In this document: positions 47,062 through 55,130 of the stretch, in pieces | How the letters are laid out: each line of letters opens with the position of its first letter | Position numbering within the stretch: position 1 is the stretch's first letter | Origin: JBCCXZ01 sp965228005 | GTDB taxonomy: Bacteria; Planctomycetota; Planctomycetia; Pirellulales; Lacipirellulaceae | Reading direction: 5' to 3' | Length of the DNA: 64,000 nt | Assembly: GCA_965228005.1 (NCBI GenBank) | Contig: CBDDGV010000002.1 | Location: 286,910-350,909 of the forward strand | The notes under the pieces: generated by a model | What the model saw: only the letters and a program-made list of their open reading frames with translations | Databases searched by the model: none | Told to the model about the DNA's origin: nothing | Program-made: the position numbers and the translations under genes

Positions 47062-47832
47062 ATGTTTGAATCGATCGGTTACGGCCCCTGCGTACTGGTC
47101 ATCCCCGCCCGTCGTCGCTCGCTGCGGCTGCCGGACAAGATGTTGTTGCGTGAAACGGGTCGGACGGTGGTGCAGCACACGTACGAGGCGGCCTGCCGAG
47201 CGGTGTTGCCGGACGCGGTGGTCGTGGCGACGGACGACTTGGAGATCGCCCGCGAGGCCCGCGGGTTTGGGGCGGCGGTCGTGATGACCAGCCCGGACTG
47301 CCCGAGCGGCACCGACCGGGTGGCCGAGGCGGTGGGCAAGATGCCCGCTGCGGAGCTGATCGTGAACCTGCAGGGCGACGAACCGGATGTCGACCCGGCG
47401 GCGATCGACCGGTTGATCGAGTCGTTGCGAGACTCCCCCGAGTGCTCCATGGCGACGCTGGCGGCCCCGATCCGCGAGCGGGCGAAGCTGTTCGACCCGG
47501 CCTGCGTGAAGGTGGTGTTCGACGGCTCGGGTCGGGCGATCTACTTCAGCCGGAGCCCGTTGCCGCACCCGCGGGAGTGGCACGACAAGCTGCTGACGGC
47601 GGAGCCCCCGTCGTTCTTCCAGCACATCGGCGTGTACGCATACCGGCGGGACCTGCTGCTGAGCCTGTCGCAGCTGCCGGTGGGCCGGCTGGAAAGGCTG
47701 GAGAAGCTCGAGCAGCTCCGCGTGCTGGAGAGCGGCCGGTCGATCCAGGTGGTCGCCGTAGACCACGCCGCGGCGGGCATCGACACGCCGGAGGACTACG
47801 CGGAGTTCGTGGAGCGTCGGCGGGCGGGTTGA
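47062..47832 (+). CDS. kdsB: 3-deoxy-manno-octulosonate cytidylyltransferase
   Basis: A 256-residue CMP-KDO synthetase that activates KDO for lipopolysaccharide core synthesis. Signature segments are VLVIPARRRSLRLPDKML (the nucleotide loop), ATDDLEIAREARGFGAAVVMTSPDCPSGTDRVAE, LIVNLQGDEPDVDP, ARPIYFSRSPLP-like AIYFSRSPLPHPR, HIGVYAYRRDLLL and LEQLRVLESGRSI. The ATG at 47062 is chosen because AAGGA lies just before it; an ATG at 47047 in frame is an alternative. Presence of kdsB supports a KDO-containing outer membrane. It stands alone and is followed at once by a repeat element. Confidence 0.93.
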   Translation: MFESIGYGPCVLVIPARRRSLRLPDKMLLRETGRTVVQHTYEAACRAVLPDAVVVATDDLEIAREARGFGAAVVMTSPDCPSGTDRVAEAVGKMPAAELIVNLQGDEPDVDPAAIDRLIESLRDSPECSMATLAAPIRERAKLFDPACVKVVFDGSGRAIYFSRSPLPHPREWHDKLLTAEPPSFFQHIGVYAYRRDLLLSLSQLPVGRLERLEKLEQLRVLESGRSIQVVAVDHAAAGIDTPEDYAEFVERRRAG

Positions 47833-47834
47833 GT

Positions 47835-48240
47835 GCTCGCCTTTTTGGCTGCTCGGAGGCAGGTACGCGGGTGGGGGACGGAAGTCCTTTGCTTCTGTCG
47901 CGTTTCTGGGCGGCGCGCCAGCGACGCGTAGCGTCGCGGCTATTGGCGGGCGGACAGAACTCGGGTGGGTTTTGTCCTTGGGCTGTTTGCAGAACTCGTT
48001 TTTTTGTCCTGCGTCGTTTGCTGCGCGAGCCCCTTATTCTGGGTTTGCTTTCTTGGTTGCTGTCAGAAGCTGGCGCGTTTTGCTCAGGACTCTCTCTGCT
48101 GTATGGACAGAGGGAGGTCTCATGCAGAGACGCGGAAGCACAAAGATGCACAGGCGCGGAGGGGGCTCGGGAGTTTGGTTGCTGGGTTGTCAAAGAGCGG
48201 GCGCCTTGTTGGGATACTGTATATCTGAATAGGTGTCCAC
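47835..48240 (+). repeat. Dispersed multi-hairpin non-coding repeat, copy B
   Basis: Ordered blocks: CTTTTTGGCTG, GACGGAAG with TTCTGTC, hairpin CCAGCGACGCGTAGCGTCGC followed by GGCTA (47918), GGACAGAACTCGGG with TTTTGTCC, TTTGCAGAACTCGTTTTTTT, CTCATGCAGAGACGCGG, then CAAAGAGCGGG (48191), 16 nt and TGTATATCT. Hairpin to CAAAGAGC is 273 nt. It starts 2 nt after the kdsB stop. Short ORFs in it look spurious. Copies A and C are at 29474 and 6180. Confidence 0.65.
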
Positions 48241-48333
48241 TCGCCAGCGGATTCTGAGCGGGCGGGGCTCGTTGACCTTTCCTGGGGGTGCTCTTAGACT
48301 TCAGGGGTCTGAGACCCCCTTCGGCCCCCTCCT

Positions 48334-48915
48334 ATGCCTCGGCGTTATACTCTCCGGGTTTTCTGCCGCAAGACCGTTGCTGTGGCGACGGCTCTGGTGT
48401 TGGCGGTGTGCAGCCTGGGCATCCCTCTGCCGGGGCCGGTGAAGGAGACCGACGAGGCTTTTCCGTGCATGGATTGCCCGTGTGCGTGCGCCGAGGCGAA
48501 GACGTGCTGGCAGAACTGCTGCTGCATGACCGACGCGGAGAAGCTGGTTTGGGCGGCCCGCAACGGGGTGGTTCCGCCGGGCTTTGTGGTGGCGCGGGCG
48601 AAGACCTGCCCGCAGCCGGGGGTGCGGAGTTGTTGTTCCAAGGGCCCGGCTGCAGGAAGCCCGGCGATCGAGAGCCCGGCGACTGAAGTCGCCGGGCCGG
48701 GTGCGGAGCCTGTGGGGGTTCTGGTTTGGAAGGACTTGGAGTGCCGCGGTTTGGCGATGGGGTGGCTGGTTGCGATCCCAACGCTTTCCGCTGATGAATC
48801 GGATTCAATTCATCCTGCGGAGACGCCGCCGGCGTCGGTTTGTGTGCGGTCTCCGCTCTTCTCGGTCGTGCTGTACGACCACGACACGCCGCCTCCGCAG
48901 GGCTGGTCTGCGTGA
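48334..48915 (+). CDS. Exported Cys-rich protein of unknown function
   Basis: A 193-residue protein with an N-terminal signal or anchor (about 10-30) followed by a striking Cys cluster at about 45-70: CMDCPCACAEAKTCWQNCCC, then an AEKLVWAARNGVVPPGFV segment, and two more cysteines. The rest is low-complexity. Proteins with this CPC-CW-CCC plus AEK-WA-NGV-PP layout occur in planctomycetes and some proteobacteria, but I know no assigned function; the cluster suggests metal or redox chemistry. It is followed on the same strand by the DUF1559 and fused PEP-CTERM genes, perhaps one locus. Confidence 0.65.
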   Translation: MPRRYTLRVFCRKTVAVATALVLAVCSLGIPLPGPVKETDEAFPCMDCPCACAEAKTCWQNCCCMTDAEKLVWAARNGVVPPGFVVARAKTCPQPGVRSCCSKGPAAGSPAIESPATEVAGPGAEPVGVLVWKDLECRGLAMGWLVAIPTLSADESDSIHPAETPPASVCVRSPLFSVVLYDHDTPPPQGWSA

Positions 48916-49068
48916 CGTTGCCTCTCGGGAATGGGTTCTGACTGCGCACGCGGTGTGCGCTGCGCGGCCATTCTGCCGAGATGCTCGCTCCATCCTCCAG
49001 TAACTCGCTCCAATTCGTCGCCGTTTGTCGGTGACGATCGCGGGCGGATTTCTACCAGGAACCAACTC

Positions 49069-49779
49069 ATGCGCTGGCGGCGTGGATTCACGCTCGTCGA
49101 GCTGCTGGTGGTGATCGCGGTGATCGGGGTGCTGATTGCGCTCTTGTTGCCCGCGGTCCAGGCGTCGCGTGCGGCCGCAAGGCGGACGCAGTGCGCGAAC
49201 CACCTGAAGCAGATCGGCCTGGCGTTCCATATGTACCTGGATTCGCACGGCGGCGAGTTCCCTCGGAGCTCGCACTCGGCGATCCGGTTCGGCGAGGCCC
49301 CGTGGGGTTACGCCGTGGGGCCGTACCTCGACCCGACGACCAGCCCGGACCCGCAGAACCCGGTGATGCCCGGTGCTCTGAGGGGCGGCGTTTACCGCTG
49401 CCCGGAGGACACGCGCGACGACTGGGAGGAGCGCGGGCTGTGGAGCTACGGGCAGAACGTCTGGCTCGAGCTGCGTGCGAAGGAGACGGGCGGCGTGTTC
49501 GGGCAGCTTTCGGGCCCGACGTTCCGTCGTCTCAAGCAGGTGCGTAGCACGTCGCGGACGGTGCTGCTCTCGGAGCTTGAGATCGACTCGTCCGCGGACC
49601 ACGTGATGGCGCACTTCTGGTACTTCGGCGGCGCCACCCAGGTGGCGCACGACCGCCACAGAGGGCTGTCGAACTACCTCTGGGTCGACGGCCACGTCAG
49701 CACAGAGCGTTATGAGGACACGTTCGACAGAGAAGCCGGAGTGGACCTTTGGTACCCCGAAACGGCTAGCGACCCGTGA
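49069..49779 (+). CDS. DUF1559 prepilin-type N-terminal cleavage protein
   Basis: A 236-residue protein with a type IV prepilin-like signal at its very start: MRWRRG followed by FTLVELLVVIAVIGVLIALL, with cleavage expected between Gly6 and Phe7. The DUF1559 core follows, with RRTQCANHLKQIGLAFHMY, and the C-terminal LWVDGHVS motif (DG-H) typical of this planctomycete family. The gene is shorter than most members (about 300-400 residues). AGGA precedes the start at 49069. These proteins may form pseudopili or act as major pseudopilins for a type II-like system; their real role is unknown. Confidence 0.9.
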   Translation: MRWRRGFTLVELLVVIAVIGVLIALLLPAVQASRAAARRTQCANHLKQIGLAFHMYLDSHGGEFPRSSHSAIRFGEAPWGYAVGPYLDPTTSPDPQNPVMPGALRGGVYRCPEDTRDDWEERGLWSYGQNVWLELRAKETGGVFGQLSGPTFRRLKQVRSTSRTVLLSELEIDSSADHVMAHFWYFGGATQVAHDRHRGLSNYLWVDGHVSTERYEDTFDREAGVDLWYPETASDP

Positions 49780-49848
49780 GCCTGTTTTCTTCGGGTCCAT
49801 CGGCGTTTACAGATTTATCAACCAAGCGATTGCATTGGATAACAACCG

Positions 49849-51396
49849 ATGAAACTCATTCGTACTAGTTTATTGCTGGCGATTGCGGCAGCGATCGCCC
49901 CGCGGTGCTACGCGGTGATGCCCCCGATGCCGGGGATGACCAGCGGCAGCGGGAGCAACGGGATGAAGCACGTGCTGCTTTCTCAGCCGGGGGGCGGCCC
50001 TGCCTTGGCGGTGCACGTTTCCGACCCGCCGCCCACGCCGGTGGTGATGATGAGCGGGCACGGCACGGACTACACGTACACGCCCATGGGCGGCGAGGCG
50101 TTCCCCGACCCCGGCAAGTTCGATGTGCTGGAGGACGTGTACTTCAACGCGCAGCACGGTTGGCTGCCCGACGGGCCTTTCAACCTGCCCTCGGGCGGTC
50201 TGATCTGGATCGAACGCACTGCCGCGACGCAGCCGGCGGGGTCGGAATTCCGGGTGTATGAAGGGGGCAACGGCGCCGAGGGCATGGGCGCCTGGTCGAT
50301 GGAGGAGGTCTACGCCGCGGACGGCGACCGCTGGCAGTGGGACGGCGCCATGCAGCACGACTACTTCACCGCCGATAGGGTAGGGGACTACTCAATGTCG
50401 TTCGACATCTACGTGGGCGACGCGACCGGGGCTCCGATCTCGGGCATCGCTTCGACGAGCACGACGCTCTCTTTCCGCGTCGTTCCGGAACCGGCGTCGG
50501 CAGGGCTGGTTGTGCTGGGGGCCGCGGTGGTCTTTGGTCGGCGGCGTCGCGGGGTTCTCCCCGCGGCGTTGGCCGTGGCCCTGCTGCTGGGCGTCCCGGG
50601 CGGCGAAGCGACGGCCGGTTACGTGCTGCCGCAGCTGGGCGGGGGGCAGGCCGCCTGGGGCACGGTGGCGATGAAGCACATCGACGTGTCGTTCGACGGG
50701 GTGAACCTCTCGGCGCACGTCGACGGCAGCGTGGCCACCCCGGTGCTTACGCCGCTGGAGGACCCGGACGAATTCGACCCGGCCATGCCCTTCGCGGTGC
50801 TTCAGGAGAAGGCCTACAACCTGCAGTACGGCTGGAACCCCAGCGGTTTCTGGGCGCCGCCCGCGGGGACGGCCGTCTGGGTCAAGCGTCTGGCGGGGCC
50901 GGCGGAGTTAGAGGCTTACTTTGTCGATGGCTGGCCGTCGCTCACGCCGTACTCGCCGATCTTGGGGACCGAGGGCAGCGCGGACATCTGGAAGTGGGGG
51001 CTTTCGATGACCCACAACGCCTACGCGGTGTTGAACCCCACGCAGTCGAGCTACGAGGTGGAGTATGAGCTGTACATCGGCGATGCGGTGACCGGTGCGG
51101 CCGTGCCGGGTTACGGCAGCGCGCTGACGACGCTCGTGTTCGACGCGACGCCTGTGTTGAGGGCGGACTTCGACGGCGACGGCGACGTCGACGCGGAGGA
51201 CCTGCAACAGTGGCGGGGGGACTTCGGCGTCAACGGCGACTCCGACTCCGACGCCGACCTGGATTCCGACTTGGTCGATGTTCTCGCTTGGCAGCGGGAG
51301 TTCAACGCCCAGGCGTCGATTGTCGCTGTGGCTGAGCCGGGCACGCTGGCGGCGGCGATGGTTGCGCTGGGGTGTTGTGTGCAGCGGGCACGCTAG
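49849..51396 (+). CDS. Fused tandem PEP-CTERM precursor (two related domains, internal sorting signal)
   Basis: A 515-residue ORF made of two related precursors. Unit 1: signal peptide (1-22), domain A (about 38-205, MKHVLLSQPGG, VLEDVYFNAQHGWLP, GLIWIERTA), and a full PEP-CTERM signal at 211-234 (VVPEPASAGLVVLGAAVVFG then RRRR). Unit 2 begins at once at residue 235 with a second signal-like stretch (GVLPAALAVALLLG to ATAG), then domain B (MKHIDVSFDG, VLQEKAYNLQYGWNP, TAVWVKRLA), a dockerin-like repeat (DFDGDGDVDAEDLQQW) and a weak PEP-CTERM end (AEPGTLAAAMVALGCC). No stop separates them. A 7-bp GC hairpin lies at the junction (50548-50565). Confidence 0.85.
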   Translation: MKLIRTSLLLAIAAAIAPRCYAVMPPMPGMTSGSGSNGMKHVLLSQPGGGPALAVHVSDPPPTPVVMMSGHGTDYTYTPMGGEAFPDPGKFDVLEDVYFNAQHGWLPDGPFNLPSGGLIWIERTAATQPAGSEFRVYEGGNGAEGMGAWSMEEVYAADGDRWQWDGAMQHDYFTADRVGDYSMSFDIYVGDATGAPISGIASTSTTLSFRVVPEPASAGLVVLGAAVVFGRRRRGVLPAALAVALLLGVPGGEATAGYVLPQLGGGQAAWGTVAMKHIDVSFDGVNLSAHVDGSVATPVLTPLEDPDEFDPAMPFAVLQEKAYNLQYGWNPSGFWAPPAGTAVWVKRLAGPAELEAYFVDGWPSLTPYSPILGTEGSADIWKWGLSMTHNAYAVLNPTQSSYEVEYELYIGDAVTGAAVPGYGSALTTLVFDATPVLRADFDGDGDVDAEDLQQWRGDFGVNGDSDSDADLDSDLVDVLAWQREFNAQASIVAVAEPGTLAAAMVALGCCVQRAR

Positions 51397-51410
51397 TGCC
51401 ACTCGCCTAC

Positions 51411-51440
51411 TTGGCCCCCGGCCATTGGCCGGGGGCTAAA
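51411..51440. terminator. Terminator-like hairpin, third copy
   Basis: GCCCCCGGCC-ATT-GGCCGGGGGC (51414-51436) is the same stem as at 2322 and 2977 with a changed loop. It lies between convergent genes ending at 51396 and 51458. Confidence 0.72.
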
Positions 51441-51457
51441 TGAAATGCCAAGGCGCT

Positions 51458-52705
51458 TTACTTGAAACGGTCCTGGACGCGGTCGACGATCAGCTCGCCG
51501 ATGTTGAGCGACGCCGTGGCGGCCGGGGAGGGGGCGTTCACTACGTTGACGACCCGCTCGGTTTGGGCGATGTAGAAGTCGTCGACCATCGCGCCGTCGG
51601 GCGTGACTGCCTGCGCGCGGACGCCGGCGGGGACCGGCTTGAGGTGCTCTTCGCGGATGTCGGGCAGCAGGCGGGCCAGGGCTTTGACGAATGCCCGCTT
51701 GCTGACGCTCCGCCACATCTCGCCGGCGCCGACCTTCCAGTACTTCACGGCCAGCTTGAGGAAGCCGGGGTAGGTGAGCGACTCGACCAAGTCACGCGGG
51801 TCGACGTCGGTCTTCTCGTATCCCTCGCGGGCCCAGGCGAGCACGGCGTTGGGGCCGCACTCGACGCCGCCGTGGATCATGCGGGTGAAGTGCACGCCGA
51901 GGAAGGGGAACTCGGGGTCGGGCACGGGGTAGATGAGGTTGCGGACCAGGTGCTCGGCGTCGGGGACGAGCTCGAAGTACTCGCCGCGGAAGGGGATGAT
52001 CTTCGCGCCGGTGTCCTGGCCGCTGAGCTTGGCGACGCGGTCGCTGTGCAGCCCGGCGCAGTTGACGACCTGCTTGGCCTGCAGCTCGCCGATGGCGGTC
52101 TGGAGGACGACGCCCCACTTCTCGGTGCGGATGCCGGAGACGGCGGCGCCGAGCCAGACCTCGCCGCCGTGTTCGCGGATGAGTTCGCCGAGGCGGAGGC
52201 AGACCTGCTTGTAGTCGACAATGCCGGACTCGGGGACGTGGATCGCCTGGATGCCGGCGGCGTGGGGTTCGAGCTCGCGGAGCGTGACGCGATCGACCAA
52301 GCGGCAGTTGATGCCGTTCTCTTGGCCGCGGCTGTAGATGTTCTCCAGGGCGGGGAGCTCGGTTTCGTCGAGGGCGACGATCACCTTGCCGCAGCACTCG
52401 TAGGGGATCTGCTGCTCTTCGCAGAACGCCTCCATGGCCTTCTTGCCGAGGCGGCAGTTGACGGCCTTGAGCGAGCCGGGCTTGTAGTAGATGCCGGAGT
52501 GGAGCACGCCGGAGTTGTGGCCGGTCTGGTGGGCGGCGAGCTCGGGCTCCTTCTCGACGATGGCGACCGTCGCGTTGGGGAAGCGCTGCTGGAAGCGGGA
52601 GGCCGTGGCGAGGCCGACGATGCCGCCGCCGACGATGGCGAGATCGAAGAACTTGGTCGGGGCGTCGCCCGCGGCAGGGGCTCCGGTAGGATTCATAGCT
52701 GTCAT
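51458..52705 (-). CDS. lhgO: L-2-hydroxyglutarate oxidase
   Basis: A 415-residue FAD-dependent oxidoreductase of the DAO family. The N-terminal dinucleotide motif is DLAIVGGGIVGLATA (about 21-35), followed by VAIVEKEPELAAHQTGHNSGVLHSGIYY, which is characteristic of LhgO/YgaF. Later segments are NCAGLHSDRVAKL, PFRGEYFEL, PFLGVHFTRMIHGGVECGPNAVLAW and a C-terminal NVVNAPSPAATASLNIGELI. It oxidises L-2-hydroxyglutarate to 2-oxoglutarate, giving electrons to the quinone pool or oxygen. Last gene of a three-gene minus-strand operon, 3 bp after the flavin reductase gene. Confidence 0.92.
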   Translation of the reverse strand: MTAMNPTGAPAAGDAPTKFFDLAIVGGGIVGLATASRFQQRFPNATVAIVEKEPELAAHQTGHNSGVLHSGIYYKPGSLKAVNCRLGKKAMEAFCEEQQIPYECCGKVIVALDETELPALENIYSRGQENGINCRLVDRVTLRELEPHAAGIQAIHVPESGIVDYKQVCLRLGELIREHGGEVWLGAAVSGIRTEKWGVVLQTAIGELQAKQVVNCAGLHSDRVAKLSGQDTGAKIIPFRGEYFELVPDAEHLVRNLIYPVPDPEFPFLGVHFTRMIHGGVECGPNAVLAWAREGYEKTDVDPRDLVESLTYPGFLKLAVKYWKVGAGEMWRSVSKRAFVKALARLLPDIREEHLKPVPAGVRAQAVTPDGAMVDDFYIAQTERVVNVVNAPSPAATASLNIGELIVDRVQDRFK

Positions 52706-52708
52706 AGA

Positions 52709-53209
52709 CTAGTAGTGGCTGCCGGACTTGCGGGTGTGCGTCATGGGGGGGCGGTCTTCGATCAGGCGGCCGCGGACGACGCGGGCGAGGAAGACGCGGT
52801 GGTCGCCGGAGTCGGCGTGGGCGGCGGGCTCGCACTCAAGGTGGCCGATGCAGTCGTCGAGCACCGGGACGCCGCGGGCGCAGAGGCTGGTGGCGACGCC
52901 CTCGAAGGCGGGCTCGCCGGGCTCGAAGCCGGCGCCGAAGTGTTTGAGCACGTCGAATTGCTTCTCGGCGACGACGTTCAGGACGAAGGGCTCGCCTGCG
53001 GTAAGCCACTCGCAGAGGTAGCGGCCCTGCTTGACGGCCACGGAGACGGTCGGTGGGTCGAACCCGGCCTGCATGACCCAGCTGGCGAGCATGCCGGTGG
53101 CGCGGTCGCCGGTGCCGGCGGTGAGGATGTAGATGCCGCTGGCGACGCGGCCGAGGACGGCGTCGTGCTCGGGCTTCGTTTCACTCTCTTGTGATTTGTC
53201 GTTTGCCAT
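52709..53209 (-). CDS. Flavin reductase-like FMN-binding protein
   Basis: A 166-residue protein of the flavin reductase-like (split-barrel FMN-binding) family: VLGRVASGIYILTAGTGDRATGMLASWVMQAGFDPPTVSVAVKQG is the usual N-terminal FMN region, followed by FVLNVVAEKQFDVLKHFG and the C-terminal HLECEPAAHADSGDHRVFLARVV. Start at 53209 with GGAA upstream. It is between the thiamine-binding-like gene (11 bp before) and lhgO (3 bp after), so it is translated in one operon with both. It may supply or use reduced flavin; the partner is unknown. Confidence 0.88.
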   Translation of the reverse strand: MANDKSQESETKPEHDAVLGRVASGIYILTAGTGDRATGMLASWVMQAGFDPPTVSVAVKQGRYLCEWLTAGEPFVLNVVAEKQFDVLKHFGAGFEPGEPAFEGVATSLCARGVPVLDDCIGHLECEPAAHADSGDHRVFLARVVRGRLIEDRPPMTHTRKSGSHY

Positions 53210-53220
53210 GCGGTGTTTCC

Positions 53221-53523
53221 TTACTTGCTGTCGGCGAGCTTCTCTTGCACGCTCTGGACCTTGGACTTGAGGCGCCCCGAATGGCCGGGGCGGTAGTCGA
53301 GCTTGGCGGCGCAGGAAACGCGGCCGGCGGACTGGGCGGTGAGCTCCATGCACCGCCGCATGAGGTCGAGCACCTGGTCGAGCTCCCCTTCGACGATGGT
53401 CCCCATGGCGTGCAGCTCGTAGTCGAGACCGCTCTGGTCGACGAGCCGGACGCACTCGGCGACGTGGCTGCTGACGCTCTCGCCGGCGCCGAGCGGGGTG
53501 ATGCTCATTTCGAGAAGAACCAT
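53221..53523 (-). CDS. MTH1187/YqgV family thiamine-binding protein
   Basis: A 100-residue protein of the MTH1187 family: MVLLEMSITPLGAGESVSSHVAECVRLVDQSGLDYELHAMGTIVEGELDQVLDLMRRC is the ferredoxin-like fold with the GTIVEG motif. Family members bind thiamine or a related pyrimidine in solution. The start at 53523 gives the canonical N-terminus; the longer ORF upstream runs through non-coding sequence. First gene of the operon with the flavin reductase and lhgO. The link between thiamine binding and 2-hydroxyglutarate oxidation is not obvious. Confidence 0.85.
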   Translation of the reverse strand: MVLLEMSITPLGAGESVSSHVAECVRLVDQSGLDYELHAMGTIVEGELDQVLDLMRRCMELTAQSAGRVSCAAKLDYRPGHSGRLKSKVQSVQEKLADSK

Positions 53524-53723
53524 TGTGGAGAGGTCAGAGGTCGGACGTGAGAGGGAAAGGGTTATTGAGCCTGCAGAATAGCAGGCCAAGCGCTGGGCGG
53601 CGATTGACCTCGGTTTGGGGCGGTCGTTGCAACTCCTGCTCCCCCGCGGGATTAGGCCGCGGCGCGGCGGGGATGGGTGGGCGATCGGACGGCTGTTCCT
53701 GGACGCAGCGGTGCGCAAAAAAA

Positions 53724-53751
53724 TTGACAGTGCGGCTAACCGCGATAGCCT
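53724..53751 (+). promoter_or_regulatory. Candidate sigma-70-type promoter
   Basis: TTGACA at 53724 after an A-tract and TAGCCT 16 bp later, about 70 bp upstream of the PEP-CTERM gene at 53819. The -10 match is weak. Confidence 0.4.
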
Positions 53752-53818
53752 CAAGGCTGCAATCGGCTGTGCAGAGGGGGCTTTCTAGTGCTTCGCACCA
53801 ATTGAAAGGGGGACGCTC

Positions 53819-55021
53819 ATGATGTGGACGCAGCTGGGTAGGGTTGCGCTGGCCTTCGGGCTGGCGGCGTGCTGGAGCAGCGGGCTTTCGGCCCAGTCTT
53901 TTTCTCTCGATGACGACCCGTTCCCGTTCGGCGGGACCGGCAAAGGCGCTGAAGACGAGTTCGGCCTGACGGCCGCCGCGCCGCTGACGCCATCGCCGTC
54001 GCTGGGCTTGCTGGCGATTCCGACTGATGGAACGATCGTCTCGGGGGCCGTGGGCGGGTTGGAACAAGCCCCGAACGGGGTGTTCATCGACGCCTTTTCG
54101 ACGAACCACTTCTCGCCCGCATTGCTGAACGCGCCGGCGATCCACCTCGACTTCAGCGTCGACCGCCTGACGACCGGCTTGCCCGGCAGCGCTTCGCTGG
54201 GTGAGTTCCTGGTCGGCCAGCAGCCGGGGGACATCTACACCAGCACGTCCTCGTTCATTAACCCGGCGTTCTTCGTCGGCGGACTCGGCGTCGGGCCGTT
54301 TGTGGGGGCGCTGCCTTCGGCCGGCGTGGGGGGCTCGAACGCGCTGCTGATCGACGAATCGGCCTTTGGCCTGACGACCGCCGCGGGCATCGTCCCGCCG
54401 GGGGCCCCGGGGGGGGCGATCGTGACGGGCTCGCACGACAACGTCGACGCCTTCGATTTCGTCTCCCAAGTGCCGGAACCCCTGGTCGGACCGCCGGCCG
54501 GCGTGTACCCCACGCACTCCTACTTCGCGATCAACCCGGACGAGGCGTTCTTCACCGGCGGGGTCTCCGCGGCCGACATCTTCGACACGGCGGCGTTCGC
54601 GCCGGGGACATCCCCCATTCCTTACGCGACGTCGTTCTCGATGGGGCTCGACCCGACGATCAACAGCGACTCGATCGACGCGCTCGTGGTCTTTGACGGC
54701 GGCACGGTCGGGGGCCCATCGAACGGCGGCCCGGGGGCTGAGCCGGGCCTCGACTTCGCCTTGTTCAGCCTGGCGCCGGGCTCGCTGAGCCTCAGCACCT
54801 ACGGGTTGTCGGCGGGGGATATCTTCTTCACCGACTTCACCGGTGCGTTCGGGGTGTTCGCGTTCGATACCGACATCGGCCTGATGCCCGGGGCGCCGGG
54901 GTTTCCGTTCCAGCAGCAGACGAACGTCGATGCGTTGGAGGTGACTCCCGTCCCCGAACCGACGGCGTTGGGGCTTTTGGCCCTGGGTCTGCTCGGTTGG
55001 GCGGGCAACCGACGCCGCTGA
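53819..55021 (+). CDS. PEP-CTERM protein
   Basis: A 400-residue exported protein: signal peptide (about 1-25, ending LSAQ), an acidic Gly/Ser-rich beta body without a recognised enzyme domain, and a PEP-CTERM tail (VPEPTALGLLALGLLGW then NRRR). The body has many SIDALVVFDGG- and SFSMGLDPTINSDSID-type segments, a style common to planctomycete PEP-CTERM proteins. The start is one of two adjacent ATGs at 53819, with GGGGGA upstream. It is divergent from the thiamine-binding operon. Likely an envelope or matrix protein; ligand unknown. Confidence 0.85.
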   Translation: MMWTQLGRVALAFGLAACWSSGLSAQSFSLDDDPFPFGGTGKGAEDEFGLTAAAPLTPSPSLGLLAIPTDGTIVSGAVGGLEQAPNGVFIDAFSTNHFSPALLNAPAIHLDFSVDRLTTGLPGSASLGEFLVGQQPGDIYTSTSSFINPAFFVGGLGVGPFVGALPSAGVGGSNALLIDESAFGLTTAAGIVPPGAPGGAIVTGSHDNVDAFDFVSQVPEPLVGPPAGVYPTHSYFAINPDEAFFTGGVSAADIFDTAAFAPGTSPIPYATSFSMGLDPTINSDSIDALVVFDGGTVGGPSNGGPGAEPGLDFALFSLAPGSLSLSTYGLSAGDIFFTDFTGAFGVFAFDTDIGLMPGAPGFPFQQQTNVDALEVTPVPEPTALGLLALGLLGWAGNRRR

Positions 55022-55052
55022 CGCGTAGTTAGCTTTTTTTACGAGAACCATT

Positions 55053-55079
55053 GGGCCCGCGGGGATTCCTCGCGGGCCC
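55053..55079. terminator. GC-rich hairpin after PEP-CTERM gene
   Basis: GGGCCCGCG and CGCGGGCCC pair around a 9-nt loop, 32 nt after the stop codon. No T-run follows, so termination is uncertain. Confidence 0.5.
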
Positions 55080-55130
55080 GATCTGTTGCGTGTCTAGAGG
55101 CTGGCGGGCCCGCCTCTTAGAATCACGGGC

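Noticed and set aside
48130..48232. Tandem GCGGAAGCACAAAGATGCACAG-like stretch as a CRISPR or satellite
   Set aside because: Units are short, irregular and without unique spacers; it is part of the dispersed multi-hairpin repeat.
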